Positions 6,943 to 15,144 of a stretch of DNA of 22,760 nucleotides are shown here, one piece after another. A program made the position numbers and the translations under genes. Each line of letters starts with the position of its first letter. Position 1 is the stretch's first letter. Below the pieces are notes generated by a model, which had not been told where the DNA came from, searched no databases, and saw only the letters and a list, made by a program, of their open reading frames with translations. The stretch comes from CAYUKK01 sp964445305 (GTDB taxonomy: Bacteria > Acidobacteriota > Aminicenantia > Aminicenantales > UBA8522), in NCBI GenBank assembly GCA_964445305.1, contig CAYUKK010000095.1, forward strand, positions 1 to 22,760, given 5' to 3'.

Positions 6943-7302
6943 ATGCCAAGAGTAAAAAGAGGAGCAAGAAGAAGAGCCCGCCGGGCAAAATATCTCAAGC
7001 TGGCCAAAGGCTACTGGGGGGCAAAGAGCCATAATTATCGGATTGCCAAGGAGGCAGTCGAGAAGTCTCTCCTCTATGCTTACCGAGACCGGCGCAACAG
7101 GAAAAGGGATTTCCGCCGCCTCTGGATCATACGGATCAAGGCCGCTTCCGAGCAGAACGGGCTATCCTACAGCCGCTTCATCCAGGGTCTGAAGAGGTTG
7201 CATATCGAGCTCGACAGGAAAATTCTGGCTGACTTGGCCGTCAATTCTCCGCAGACGTTTGCTGTTCTTGTCGAGAAAGTCAAGCAAGCTGCCGCAACCT
7301 GA
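6943..7302 (+). CDS. rplT: 50S ribosomal protein L20
   Basis: This 119-residue basic protein has the full L20 pattern: the RVKRGARRRARRAKYLKLAKGYWGAK start, HNYRIAKEAVEKSLLYAYRDRRNRKRDFRRLWI, then RIKAASEQNGLSYSRFI. It is needed early in 50S assembly. In several bacteria L20 also represses this operon by binding the mRNA; that regulation cannot be judged here. A weak AGGAAG precedes the ATG. The stop TGA lies one base before the pheS ATG. Confidence 0.97.
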   Translation: MPRVKRGARRRARRAKYLKLAKGYWGAKSHNYRIAKEAVEKSLLYAYRDRRNRKRDFRRLWIIRIKAASEQNGLSYSRFIQGLKRLHIELDRKILADLAVNSPQTFAVLVEKVKQAAAT

Positions 7303-7303
7303 G

Positions 7304-8389
7304 ATGAGGAATTTCCAGGCAAGAATCGAAGCGCTGCGGGAGAACTTCGATAAAGCCTGGCCTGAGGTTGGGGATGAAAAATCCCTCCTTGAGCTCCGTC
7401 ACCGATTCCTCAGCCGGAAAAGGGGGCATCTGACGTTGTTGTTTGAGGAGCTCAAGAGCGTTCCGCCCGAGGAAAGGCCGGCTCTGGGCAAGCTTCTCAA
7501 CGAGCTGAAAAAGTATGTCCAGGAGAAATTATCGAAGGCTGAGGAGGCGATTTCTCTTTCCCGGGGAAGGGTCGAGACGCAGACCCGTGAGTTAGGGAGG
7601 AAGCACCGACCCAAACTCCAGATTGGGCAACTCGACCTCACCCTGCCGGGCAAGAAACTCCCGTGGGGAGCGCCCCATCCCCTGACCCTTTTTCTCGAGG
7701 AGATCGAGGAGATTTTTCTCGCTATGGGGTTTTCTATTGCCGAGGGGCCGGAGATTGAAACCGACTATTATAATTTCGAAGCCCTCAATTTCCCGCCCCA
7801 TCACCCGGCTCGGGATGACTGGGATACCCTTTATCTTACAGAGACGCTTCTTCTCCGCACCCATACCTCACCGATGCAAATCCGGGTCATGGAGAAGCAC
7901 AAGCCGCCCATCCGCATCATCATCCCCGGCCGAGTCTTCCGCCGCGAGGCCATCGACCCGACCCATCTGCCGATGTTCTACCAGGTCGAAGGCTTGGTCG
8001 TCGATGAGGGAGTGACGTTTGCCCACCTCAAGGGGACTCTGGAGTATTTTCTCAAAGCCCTGCTCGGGGAGAAAACGGCCATCCGTTTCCGGCCGAGCTT
8101 TTTCCCATTTACCGAGCCATCGGCTGAGGTCGATATCGGATGCACCGTCTGCCGGGGTCAGGACGGGGCATGTCCCGTCTGCGGCGGAACGGGGTGGAAG
8201 GAGCTTCTTGGCGCTGGGATGGTCGACCCCCAGGTTCTCAAGAATGTCAACATCGACCCGGAGAGATACTCTGGCTGGGCCTTTGGCTTAGGCATTGAGC
8301 GCACGGCGATGTTTTGCTACCAGATTACAGACATGCGAACGTTTTATGAGAACGACCTGCGCTTCATCCGCCAGTTTCACCTCAAATGA
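7304..8389 (+). CDS. pheS: Phenylalanyl-tRNA synthetase alpha subunit
   Basis: PheS carries the class II catalytic site of the heterotetrameric enzyme that charges tRNA-Phe. I choose ATG 7304 rather than the TTG at 7259. The ATG directly follows the rplT stop and gives a typical N-terminal coiled-coil start (RNFQARIEALRENFDKAW), whereas the TTG lies inside rplT. The product has 361 residues. It shows HPLTLFLEEIEEIFLAMGF, the motif 2 region GRVFRREAIDPTHLPMFYQVEG, FRPSFFPFTEPSAEVDIGC, and motif 3 in AFGLGIERTAMFCY. Four cysteines in two CxxC pairs (280, 283, 290, 293) before GTGWKELLGAGMV could hold zinc, a variant known in many PheS proteins. There is no clear Shine-Dalgarno, so coupling to rplT is likely. 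Confidence 0.95.
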   Translation: MRNFQARIEALRENFDKAWPEVGDEKSLLELRHRFLSRKRGHLTLLFEELKSVPPEERPALGKLLNELKKYVQEKLSKAEEAISLSRGRVETQTRELGRKHRPKLQIGQLDLTLPGKKLPWGAPHPLTLFLEEIEEIFLAMGFSIAEGPEIETDYYNFEALNFPPHHPARDDWDTLYLTETLLLRTHTSPMQIRVMEKHKPPIRIIIPGRVFRREAIDPTHLPMFYQVEGLVVDEGVTFAHLKGTLEYFLKALLGEKTAIRFRPSFFPFTEPSAEVDIGCTVCRGQDGACPVCGGTGWKELLGAGMVDPQVLKNVNIDPERYSGWAFGLGIERTAMFCYQITDMRTFYENDLRFIRQFHLK

Positions 8390-10437
8390 GAATCAGTGTC
8401 GCTTGGCTCAAGGAATATCTGGCTGAGGACATCCCTGCTCCCCGGGTCATCGAGACGCTCAACCGCATCGGCCTGATGGTTGAAGGTCAGGAAGAACAAA
8501 ACGGCGACCTCATCCTCGACATCGAGACTTACGCCAATCGGCCTGATACCCTCGGTCATTTGGGTATGGCCCGCGAGGTCGGAGCTGCCCTGGGAGTCAA
8601 GCTCAAAAGCCGGCCTTGGCCCCTCGTCGAAATGACCGTCCAGACAGCCGATGTCGTCGATGTCCAGGTTCGAGATGAGGAGCTCTGTCCGCGGTACTGT
8701 GGCCTTGTCGTCAAAGGGATCAAGGTGGGGCCCTCGCCTGGATGGCTTCGTCAAAGAATTGAGGCCATGGGGCTCAAGTCCATCAACAACGTCGTCGACG
8801 TCACCAACTATGTCCTCTTCGCTACAGCCCATCCCATCCACGCTTTCGATTTGGAAAAAATCGAGGGGAAGAAAGTTATCATCCGGCGGGCGCGCAAGGG
8901 CGAGAAGCTCCTCTGTCTGGATGGAACCGATTTGAGCCTTGACCCCGAGATGCTCGTCATCGCCGACGAGACCAACCCTATAGCTTTAGCTGGAGTCATT
9001 GGGGGCATGCACTCAGCGGTGACCGAGGAGACGAGGGACGTCTTTCTCGAGAGCGCCTGCTTTGACCCCGTTTCCATCCGCAAGACGCGAAAAGCGGCTG
9101 GACTCCAGACTGACGCCTCCTACCGATTCGAGAGAGGCGCTGACGTCTCCTTCCCGCCCGAGGCGGCCATCATGGCGGCCAGCTTGCTGTGTTCCTTCGG
9201 CGGACAAGCGACCAAAGAGCTGGTCGACATTTACCCGGAAGTGAAAAAGAAGAAGGAGCTCCTCCTCCGTCATCGTCGCATCATCGACTTGCTGGGCGCT
9301 CAGGTCGATGAAAATTTTGTCCGGAAGACGCTCAAAGACCTTGAGTTCGAGGTCGACCCGCAACAGCCCGGTGTCTGGCACGTTCGCGTTCCCACATGGC
9401 GAGTGGACATCGATAGGGAGGTCGACCTCATCGAGGAAGTAGCCAGGTTTTTTGGCTATGATAACATCCCATCTGTTCTGCCGCCGCTTAAAGTCGTTGA
9501 ACCCATCCCTGATAAAAAAAGGGAGAAGCTCGCCCGACTCCGGCCACTCCTTTTTCACCAGGGGTTCAATGAGGTCATCAATTTCAGTTTTTCCGATTCA
9601 GAAAAGGAGAAAATACTCCAGACCGGCCTGGAGCCGGTGGAGATTCGCAACCCTATCTCTTCCCGGGCCTCGCTCCTGAGGACGACCCTCATCGGTGGAC
9701 TCCTGGAGAACCTTGCCTGGAACAGAAACCGCGGCCTGGAAGCAGTCCACATTTTCGAAATCGGCAATGTCTACTCCCGGGTGGAAGGACAACATGTCGA
9801 AAACCTCAACATGGCCCTCCTCTCCAGCGGTCCCCTGGCTGATCCCGATTGGACCGGGGAAGATGGGGAGGCGGGTTTTTTTCTTGTCAAGGGAACTTGT
9901 GAGGCACTGCTCACGTATCTCCGCTACGAACCTTTCTCCTTTGCGCCTGAAAACCATCCGCTCTTTGAGCCTCGCTATTCGCTGAGCCTTTCATACCGGG
10001 AGGAAAAGGTCGGGCACCTCGGGCTCGTCCGGAAAGCTATCCTCGACGCTTTCGACATCCGGGGGGAGGCCTTCGCTGCCGAGCTCGATTTGGAGCGCCT
10101 GTTCAGCAAGCAACCCCAGGCATTTGTTTTTGTCCCCGTCGCCAAGTTCCCGGCCATCATTCGCGATGTTTCTCTTATCGTCCCCAAGTCTGTTTCCTAC
10201 GAAGCCCTGAAGAGATCGCTGGAGATGCTTTCTCTTCCCATTCTCGAGGAGTTCCGACTGGTCGACCTCTATGAGGGAGAGCCCATCCCTTCTGATAAAA
10301 TTAGCATGTCTTTCCGCTTTGTCTTCCGGCACAGCCAGCGCACCCTCCTGGCTGAGGAAGTGGATAAGGCGGAAAAGAAGATTCTCAGCCACCTTATGCG
10401 GGTTCACCAAGTCCAGCTCAGGGAAAAAGGAGGTTAA
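8386..10437 (+). CDS. pheT: Phenylalanyl-tRNA synthetase beta subunit, short form without the tRNA-binding OB domain
   Basis: The ATG overlaps the pheS stop as ATGA. At 683 residues the protein is about 110 shorter than the usual bacterial PheT. The N-terminal segment ISVAWLKEYL...GLMVEGQ (to about 37) runs almost directly into ILDIETYANRPDTLGHLGMAREV, so the EMAPII/OB-fold domain normally inserted there is absent. The remaining domains are present: B3/B4 editing (LKSINNVVDVTNYVLF...HPIHAFD), B5 (DREVDLIEEVARFFGYDNIP), a catalytic-like core, and the FDX-ACB anticodon domain at the end (VAKFPAIIRDVSLIV...SFRFVFRHSQRTLLAEEVD). Short PheT forms occur in some lineages, so this is more likely a lineage trait than damage; the frame is intact. 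Confidence 0.95.
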   Translation: MRISVAWLKEYLAEDIPAPRVIETLNRIGLMVEGQEEQNGDLILDIETYANRPDTLGHLGMAREVGAALGVKLKSRPWPLVEMTVQTADVVDVQVRDEELCPRYCGLVVKGIKVGPSPGWLRQRIEAMGLKSINNVVDVTNYVLFATAHPIHAFDLEKIEGKKVIIRRARKGEKLLCLDGTDLSLDPEMLVIADETNPIALAGVIGGMHSAVTEETRDVFLESACFDPVSIRKTRKAAGLQTDASYRFERGADVSFPPEAAIMAASLLCSFGGQATKELVDIYPEVKKKKELLLRHRRIIDLLGAQVDENFVRKTLKDLEFEVDPQQPGVWHVRVPTWRVDIDREVDLIEEVARFFGYDNIPSVLPPLKVVEPIPDKKREKLARLRPLLFHQGFNEVINFSFSDSEKEKILQTGLEPVEIRNPISSRASLLRTTLIGGLLENLAWNRNRGLEAVHIFEIGNVYSRVEGQHVENLNMALLSSGPLADPDWTGEDGEAGFFLVKGTCEALLTYLRYEPFSFAPENHPLFEPRYSLSLSYREEKVGHLGLVRKAILDAFDIRGEAFAAELDLERLFSKQPQAFVFVPVAKFPAIIRDVSLIVPKSVSYEALKRSLEMLSLPILEEFRLVDLYEGEPIPSDKISMSFRFVFRHSQRTLLAEEVDKAEKKILSHLMRVHQVQLREKGG

Positions 10438-10438
10438 A

Positions 10439-10699
10439 TTGACAACCGAACTTGAAAGAATTAAAATACTGGAAGGCAAGGTCATTCAGGTTATCGAGCA
10501 CATCCATAAGCTCACGGCCGAGAACGAGAAGCTCCGCCAGCAAGTCAAGGAGCTCAAAGCCGGGATGAAAGAGCAAGAGGAACAGGCCAAGAAGACGGCC
10601 CGGTTCGAGGAAGAGTTGAGGCGCTACGAAAGCGAAAGGGATGTGATCAAAAGCAAGATTGAGGCCATCATCGACCAGATCGATAAGCTCGGAATATGA
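10439..10699 (+). CDS. Small coiled-coil protein, ZapB-like by position
   Basis: A TTG start at 10439 follows AAGGAGG with a five-base spacer, directly after the pheT stop. The 86-residue product is nearly all charged heptad-like helix (KILEGKVIQVIEHIHKLTAENEKLRQQ onward) and ends in IEAIIDQIDKLGI. No membrane segment or catalytic motif is visible. Its stop overlaps the ATG of the next gene, zapA, as ATGA. Short coiled-coil proteins at this position are often labelled ZapB-like, and ZapB works with ZapA at the division ring. That role is inferred from size, coiled coil and neighbour; direct homology to E. coli ZapB is not shown. Confidence 0.75.
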   Translation: MTTELERIKILEGKVIQVIEHIHKLTAENEKLRQQVKELKAGMKEQEEQAKKTARFEEELRRYESERDVIKSKIEAIIDQIDKLGI

Positions 10700-11022
10700 T
10701 AGATAGAATCATCGAAGTCGAGATTTACGGACAGAAATACCGGATCCGAGTTAAAGGAGAAGAGGATGAAAAATATATAAATCACCTGACTTCCTATGTT
10801 GATCAGAAGATGCACGAGGTGGCCGTAAAATCGAAATCCGCGGATATGCTAAAAATCGCGGTCCTGGCCGCCCTCAACATCGCCGACGAGTACTATCTTT
10901 GCCAGAAGAAGCTGGATCAACTGAACGAAGTCATCGGTAAGATGGAGAGTGAAATCGGGAGTTTAGAGGCATATCTCCTGAAAGAGGACAAGACAATCAA
11001 TGATTTGGATAAAGCTCCCTAA
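10696..11022 (+). CDS. zapA: Cell division protein ZapA
   Basis: This 108-residue protein has the ZapA plan. An N-terminal globular part, VEIYGQKYRIRVKGEEDEKYINHLTSYVDQKMHEV, is followed by KSADMLKIAVLAALNIADEYY and a C-terminal coiled coil. ZapA binds and bundles FtsZ filaments at mid-cell. It overlaps the preceding coiled-coil gene by four bases, so the two are probably made together. The gene lies between pheT and rny. In many bacteria the 6S RNA gene lies just after zapA; the 149 bases here hold hairpins but no 6S RNA I can recognise. Confidence 0.9.
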   Translation: MIDRIIEVEIYGQKYRIRVKGEEDEKYINHLTSYVDQKMHEVAVKSKSADMLKIAVLAALNIADEYYLCQKKLDQLNEVIGKMESEIGSLEAYLLKEDKTINDLDKAP

Positions 11023-11060
11023 AATCATGGCGCCCCCACCTCAATTGGTTATAGATGGAC

Positions 11061-11078
11061 GGGGAACCCGTGTTCCCC
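11061..11078 (+). other. Stable RNA hairpin between zapA and rny
   Basis: GGGGAAC (11061-11067) pairs with GTTCCCC (11072-11078) around the loop CCGT, giving a seven-pair G/C-rich stem. No T-run follows, so it is not a standard terminator. It may stabilise or mark the processing of the zapA-rny transcript, or belong to an unrecognised structured RNA. Confidence 0.45.
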
Positions 11079-11132
11079 CTGTAGCGTTTGCGGTGTGTTT
11101 TCCCCCTCTCGTTTGATGGCCTAACCCTCCCT

Positions 11133-11168
11133 TCACCTCTCCATTTCGACTCCTCGAAGGAGGTGATC
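11133..11168 (+). promoter_or_regulatory. Hairpin that can mask the rny ribosome binding site
   Basis: The Shine-Dalgarno of rny is unusually complete: AAGGAGGTGATC (11157-11168). TCACCTC (11133-11139) is an exact complement of its GAGGTGA (11160-11166). Inside, TTCGA (11145-11149) pairs with TCGAA (11154-11158), so a 12-pair stem with an asymmetric bulge can form. A second CACCTC lies at 11037-11042. Masked and open states of this site would give a simple switch on RNase Y synthesis; this is inferred from pairing only. Confidence 0.5.
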
Positions 11169-11171
11169 AAC

Positions 11172-12734
11172 GTGAACATCGCTTTAGTTCTCAGCGTTCT
11201 CGCCCTGGCTGTCTGGGTCGGGGTGATTGGTTTTTATCTCATCAAGAGGAAAACGGGCGGCCGGGCACTTTTCAAGGCTCAAGCTGAAGCCCGAGCAATC
11301 ATCGAAAAAGCCAAAGCCGAGGCAGAAAAGGCCACCCAGAAGGCGGCCCTCGAGGTCAAGGAAAAATTTCTCAATTTTGAGGCTGAATTCGACCGCCAAA
11401 CTCGGGAGAGGCGGCGGAAGATTTCGGAAATGGAGCGCCGGCTGATCAACAAGGAGGAAGCGCTCGAGCGGAGGTTCCAGACGCTGGAGAGGAGGGAGAG
11501 GGAGTTTTCAGCCAAGGAAAGGCGTCTTTACCAGAGGGAAAAGGAGCTCGAGCTCCAGGAGGAAAAGGTTAACGCTCTGATCCGAAAACAGACGGAGGAG
11601 CTGGAGAGAATCTCAGGGCTGAGCCAGGAGGAAGCGAAGAGCCAGCTCATCAAAAAAATTGAAGAAGAAGCCAAGCTCGAAGCGGTCCAGCTGTTGAGGC
11701 GAATCGAGGAAGAAACGCGAGAAAAGAGTCAGGCCATGGCCCGCGAAATCATCAGCCAGGCTATCCAGCGCTCGGCAGCCGAGCACGTCGTTGGGACGAC
11801 GGTGTCGGTGGTCGACCTCCCCTCTGAGGACATGAAAGGCCGCATCATCGGCCGGGAGGGCCGGAATATCCGTGCCCTGGAGCTGGCGACTGGGGTTGAC
11901 ATCATCGTCGACGATACGCCCGAAGCGGTCATCCTCTCCAGCTTCGACCCCATCCGCCGCGAGTTAGCCCGGCTGGCCATCGAAAAGCTCGTCATCGACG
12001 GCCGCATCCACCCCGCCCGCATCGAGGAAATCGTCGAGACAGTCAAGGCTGATCTCGAGGAAAAAATCAAGCAGGAGGGTGAATCGGCTGTCCTCGAGCT
12101 TCGCGTCCAGAATGTCCATCCCGAGCTCGTTAAGCTCCTCGGCAAGCTGAAATACCGGACGAGTTACGGTCAGAACGTCCTCCAGCACTCCAAAGAAGTG
12201 GCCACGCTGGCCGCCATCATGGCCCGGGAGCTTGGCCTTGACCCTCAGGTGGCGCTGCGGGCCGGGCTTCTCCATGACATTGGCAAGGCGGTGGATAAGG
12301 AGGTGGAAGGGACGCACACGGAGTTGAGCGTCGAGCTGGTCAAGAAATACGGCGAATCGGAGAAGGTTGCTCAGGCTATTGCCTCCCACCACCGCGACGT
12401 GGATTTCCCTTCTGTCGAGGCAGTGCTTGTTCAGGCGGCTGATACGCTTTCGGCGGCTCGGCCCGGCGCCCGACGCGAGCTTCTCGAGACCTACGTCAAG
12501 CGGCTGGAAAAACTCGAGGAGATTGCCCACTCCTTCGAGGGTGTTTCCAAAGCGTTTGCGCTTCAGGCAGGCCGTGAGATCCGGATCATCGTCGAGAGCC
12601 AGCGCGTCTCCGACGAGCGAGCGGCCATGGTGGCCAAGGAAATCGCTCAGAGAATCAAGAACGAGCTCGATTATCCCGGCCAGATCAAGGTTACGGTCAT
12701 CCGCGAAATGAGGGCCATCGAGTATGCCAGATAA
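11172..12734 (+). CDS. rny: Ribonuclease Y
   Basis: RNase Y is a membrane-anchored endonuclease that starts mRNA decay in bacteria lacking RNase E. I choose GTG 11172, eight bases after GGAGG of a near-perfect Shine-Dalgarno; this gives 520 residues, the usual length. The N-terminal membrane helix IALVLSVLALAVWVGVIGFYL is followed by a long coiled coil (about 30-190) rich in Glu, Lys and Arg. The KH domain has GRIIGREGRN at about 223-232. The HD domain has LLHDIGKA (His368, Asp369) and later ASHHRDVD. Its end overlaps ymdB by 11 bases, a pairing found in Bacillus and many other bacteria. Confidence 0.96.
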   Translation: MNIALVLSVLALAVWVGVIGFYLIKRKTGGRALFKAQAEARAIIEKAKAEAEKATQKAALEVKEKFLNFEAEFDRQTRERRRKISEMERRLINKEEALERRFQTLERREREFSAKERRLYQREKELELQEEKVNALIRKQTEELERISGLSQEEAKSQLIKKIEEEAKLEAVQLLRRIEEETREKSQAMAREIISQAIQRSAAEHVVGTTVSVVDLPSEDMKGRIIGREGRNIRALELATGVDIIVDDTPEAVILSSFDPIRRELARLAIEKLVIDGRIHPARIEEIVETVKADLEEKIKQEGESAVLELRVQNVHPELVKLLGKLKYRTSYGQNVLQHSKEVATLAAIMARELGLDPQVALRAGLLHDIGKAVDKEVEGTHTELSVELVKKYGESEKVAQAIASHHRDVDFPSVEAVLVQAADTLSAARPGARRELLETYVKRLEKLEEIAHSFEGVSKAFALQAGREIRIIVESQRVSDERAAMVAKEIAQRIKNELDYPGQIKVTVIREMRAIEYAR

Positions 12735-13524
12735 GCTCGGGTTCCTTTTCCTCGGGGACATCATCGGTCGGCCGGGGCGGCGAGCCATGAAACAACACCT
12801 TCCCCAGCTCATCGCAAAGTACAACCCTGCTTTTATCGTGGCTAACGGTGAGAACGCTGCGGGTGGCGTTGGCATTACAGAGGAAGTGGGCCGTGAGCTT
12901 TTTGGCATGGTCGATGTGCTGACTTCGGGAAATCATATCTGGGACAAGAAGGAAGCGCTCGCCTACCTGGAGAAAGAGCCGAGGCTACTCCGGCCCGCCA
13001 ACTACCCCCCGGCGAACCCAGGCCGGAGCTCCTGTATCATCGAGAATCGAGATGGATGGAAGGCCGCCGTTCTCAACCTTCAGGGGCGTGTATTCATGGA
13101 GCCAATCGACTGCCCCTTTCGGGTAGCTGACGATGAGGTGAGCCGACTCAGGGAGCTGACCCCGGTTATCGTGGTCGATTTTCACGCTGAGGCCACCTCG
13201 GAGAAGCAAGCCATGGGCTGGCATCTGGACGGTAGGGTATCGGCTGTCGTCGGCACTCATACCCATGTGCCCACGGCGGACGAGCGGATCCTTCCTCGAG
13301 GCACTGCTTTCATCAGCGATGTGGGCATGGTCGGCGCGGCCAATTCGGTCATCGGTATCCGTCCCGACCAGGCTGTCTCTCGCTTCCTGACGGCGAGGCC
13401 CCAGCGCTTTGAGCCGGCCAAGGAGGGCATCTTCTTCTCGGCTGTGTTTGTCGAGGTCGAAATTTTGACGGGCAAGGCGCTAACCATCCGGCGGGAGGTC
13501 ATTGTCGAGGAAAAAGTTGATTAA
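12724..13524 (+). CDS. ymdB: YmdB-family metallophosphoesterase (TIGR00282 type)
   Basis: This 266-residue protein has the family's metal site: FLGDIIGRPGR at the start, VANGENAAGGVGI, TSGNHIWDKKEAL, VVDFHAEATSEKQAMGW and GTHTHVPTADERILPRGTAFISDVGM. B. subtilis YmdB hydrolyses cyclic nucleotides such as cAMP and affects biofilm and motility decisions; the substrate here is inferred from family. It starts within the last codons of rny, so the two are likely co-translated, which supports a link with RNA turnover or signalling. This Firmicutes-type YmdB is not the macrodomain protein called YmdB in E. coli. Confidence 0.93.
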   Translation: MPDKLGFLFLGDIIGRPGRRAMKQHLPQLIAKYNPAFIVANGENAAGGVGITEEVGRELFGMVDVLTSGNHIWDKKEALAYLEKEPRLLRPANYPPANPGRSSCIIENRDGWKAAVLNLQGRVFMEPIDCPFRVADDEVSRLRELTPVIVVDFHAEATSEKQAMGWHLDGRVSAVVGTHTHVPTADERILPRGTAFISDVGMVGAANSVIGIRPDQAVSRFLTARPQRFEPAKEGIFFSAVFVEVEILTGKALTIRREVIVEEKVD

Positions 13525-14848
13525 CTCGAGCTTAGTGAAGCCGGATAAAATCTACACCGTGTCCGAGGTTACCAGACTGGTCAAGCTCGAGCTCGAAACA
13601 GCCTTCCCCCTGCTCTGGGTCGAGGGAGAAATCTCCAACTTCCACCGTCATTCCTCGGGGCATCTCTATTTTACCCTCAAGGATGAACAGAGCCAACTTC
13701 GCACCGTCATGTTCCGGTCTGAAGCCAGGCAGGTGACCTTTGAGCTCAAGGACGGGCTCAAGGTGATCTGCCGCGGCCGGCTGAACGTTTACGAGCCGCG
13801 GGGTGAATACCAGCTCATCATTGACCTTGTCGAGCCCAAGGGCAAGGGTGCTCTCCAGCTGGCTTTTGAGCAGCTCAAGGAAAAACTCCGAGCCGAGGGT
13901 CTTTTCGACCCTGCCCACAAGAAGAAGCTGCCGCTCTTTCCCAAAAAAGTGGGTGTCGTCACCTCACCGCGCGGCGCGGCCATCGTCGATATCTTGCGGA
14001 CTCTGGAGCGGCGCTTTGCCCGGCTCCACATCGTCCTCTATCCAGCTAAAGTGCAGGGCGAAGGAGCGGCCGATGAAATCGTCGAGGGCATCGACTACCT
14101 TGGCCGTCAGCCCGACATCGATGTCATCATTGTCGGACGGGGTGGTGGCTCGATAGAAGACTTATGGGCCTTTAATGAGGAAAAAGTTGCCCGGGCCATT
14201 TACCGCTGTCCTATCCCCATCATATCGGCGGTCGGTCACGAAATCGATTTTACCATCGCTGATTTTGTGGCTGACATCCGGGCCTCGACGCCGTCGGTGG
14301 CGGCCGAGCTGGTCATCGAGAAAGAGCAGGCTCTCCTCGACCGCGTCGAGCACCTGGCCCAGGGGTTAGCCCAGCGGCTTCGCTTTTCTCTGCAGGAAAG
14401 GAAGCATCTTGTCCTCCACCTCAGCCAGCACCGGATTTTTCAGAATTTCAGGCTAAAGCTCCTCAACCTCGAACAGTTTGTCGATGAATTGGAGGAGAGG
14501 GCCAAGGAAGTCTTCCGCCGGGAGAAAATGTTCCTGGCCGAAAGCCGGGCCGCAGCCTCCCTTCTCGAGGAGAAAATGGGGCACGCGATTCGCCGTCTCC
14601 TCGGGGAGCTTCTCGCCAAGTGGGAGAAGTTCTCGGTCGAGTTGCATAACCTGAGCCCATTGAATATACTAAAAAAAGGTTATACTCTCTGCTGGAAAGA
14701 TGAGCTTCAGCTCATCCGGAGGATCGAGGAAGTTGACTTAGAGAAAGACATCACCGTTTCTTTTTATAAAGGGGAATTCACATGCCAGGTAAAAAACATC
14801 GACCGGAACATCCTTCTGGAATCACGGCTGACCAGGGAGAAAAAATGA
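13517..14848 (+). CDS. xseA: Exodeoxyribonuclease VII large subunit
   Basis: XseA is the catalytic subunit of exonuclease VII, which degrades single-stranded DNA. It has an N-terminal OB fold (IYTVSEVTRLVKLELETAFPLLWVEGEISNF...SSGHLYFTLKD). The nuclease core has VGVVTSPRGAAIVDIL, VGRGGGSIEDLWAFNEE and SAVGHEIDFTIADFVADIRASTPSVAAE. A long helical part and a C-terminal LSPLNILKKGYTL segment follow. Three starts are possible: TTG 13502, TTG 13517 and GTG 13535. I prefer 13517 because GAGG stands six bases ahead of it; it gives 443 residues and overlaps the ymdB stop. The gene ends in ATGA shared with xseB. Confidence 0.95.
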   Translation: MINSSLVKPDKIYTVSEVTRLVKLELETAFPLLWVEGEISNFHRHSSGHLYFTLKDEQSQLRTVMFRSEARQVTFELKDGLKVICRGRLNVYEPRGEYQLIIDLVEPKGKGALQLAFEQLKEKLRAEGLFDPAHKKKLPLFPKKVGVVTSPRGAAIVDILRTLERRFARLHIVLYPAKVQGEGAADEIVEGIDYLGRQPDIDVIIVGRGGGSIEDLWAFNEEKVARAIYRCPIPIISAVGHEIDFTIADFVADIRASTPSVAAELVIEKEQALLDRVEHLAQGLAQRLRFSLQERKHLVLHLSQHRIFQNFRLKLLNLEQFVDELEERAKEVFRREKMFLAESRAAASLLEEKMGHAIRRLLGELLAKWEKFSVELHNLSPLNILKKGYTLCWKDELQLIRRIEEVDLEKDITVSFYKGEFTCQVKNIDRNILLESRLTREKK

Positions 14849-15135
14849 CCGCCTTGAATTTTGAGAAGGCCCTGGCTGACTTGGAGAAGATTGTCGAGAA
14901 ACTGGAAAAGGGAGGGCTCTCTCTCAGCGAGTCCCTGTCCCTCTTTGAGAAAGGCGTCAAGCTGGCCAGGTTCCTCCGGGAGGAGCTGAGCAAAGCCGAG
15001 AAGAAGGTGGAAATTCTCCTCAAGGACGAGAGGGGCGAAATCCGGGCCGAGCCATTTGACCTCGAGAAAGCCGAAAGGTTCTCGGGAGAAGAAGAAGAAG
15101 AAGAAAAAGAAGAAGGGGAAGAGCCTCCTTTCTAA
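14845..15135 (+). CDS. xseB: Exodeoxyribonuclease VII small subunit
   Basis: XseB is the helical accessory subunit that coats the XseA stalk. The ATG overlaps the xseA stop as ATGA and is preceded by GGGAG. The product has 96 residues, with the family pattern FEKALADLEKIVEKLEKGGLSLSESLSLFEKGVKLARFLREELSKAEKKVEIL. The C-terminus is unusual: a very acidic tail of mostly glutamates encoded by a GAA repeat, then PPF. A longer frame beginning at 14782 lies inside xseA and is unlikely to be used. Confidence 0.93.
   Translation: MTALNFEKALADLEKIVEKLEKGGLSLSESLSLFEKGVKLARFLREELSKAEKKVEILLKDERGEIRAEPFDLEKAERFSGEEEEEEKEEGEEPPF
15088..15120 (+). repeat. GAA trinucleotide tract encoding the acidic tail of XseB
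   Basis: Six GAA codons in a row (15088-15105) are followed by AAA, two more GAA, GGG and GAA. The tract codes for an almost pure glutamate run. Slippage by whole triplets would change tail length without shifting the frame. Confidence 0.75.
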
Positions 15136-15144
15136 GAAAGGACG

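Noticed and set aside
7259..7303. Upstream TTG start for pheS
   Set aside because: It lies inside rplT and adds 15 residues not expected in PheS. ATG 7304 directly follows the rplT stop.
11088..11171. Upstream extension of rny to 11088
   Set aside because: It would add 28 non-hydrophobic residues before the membrane anchor and ignore the near-perfect ribosome binding site before GTG 11172.
11964..12908. 314-codon open frame antisense to rny and ymdB
   Set aside because: It arises from codon bias of the real genes and has no recognisable motif.
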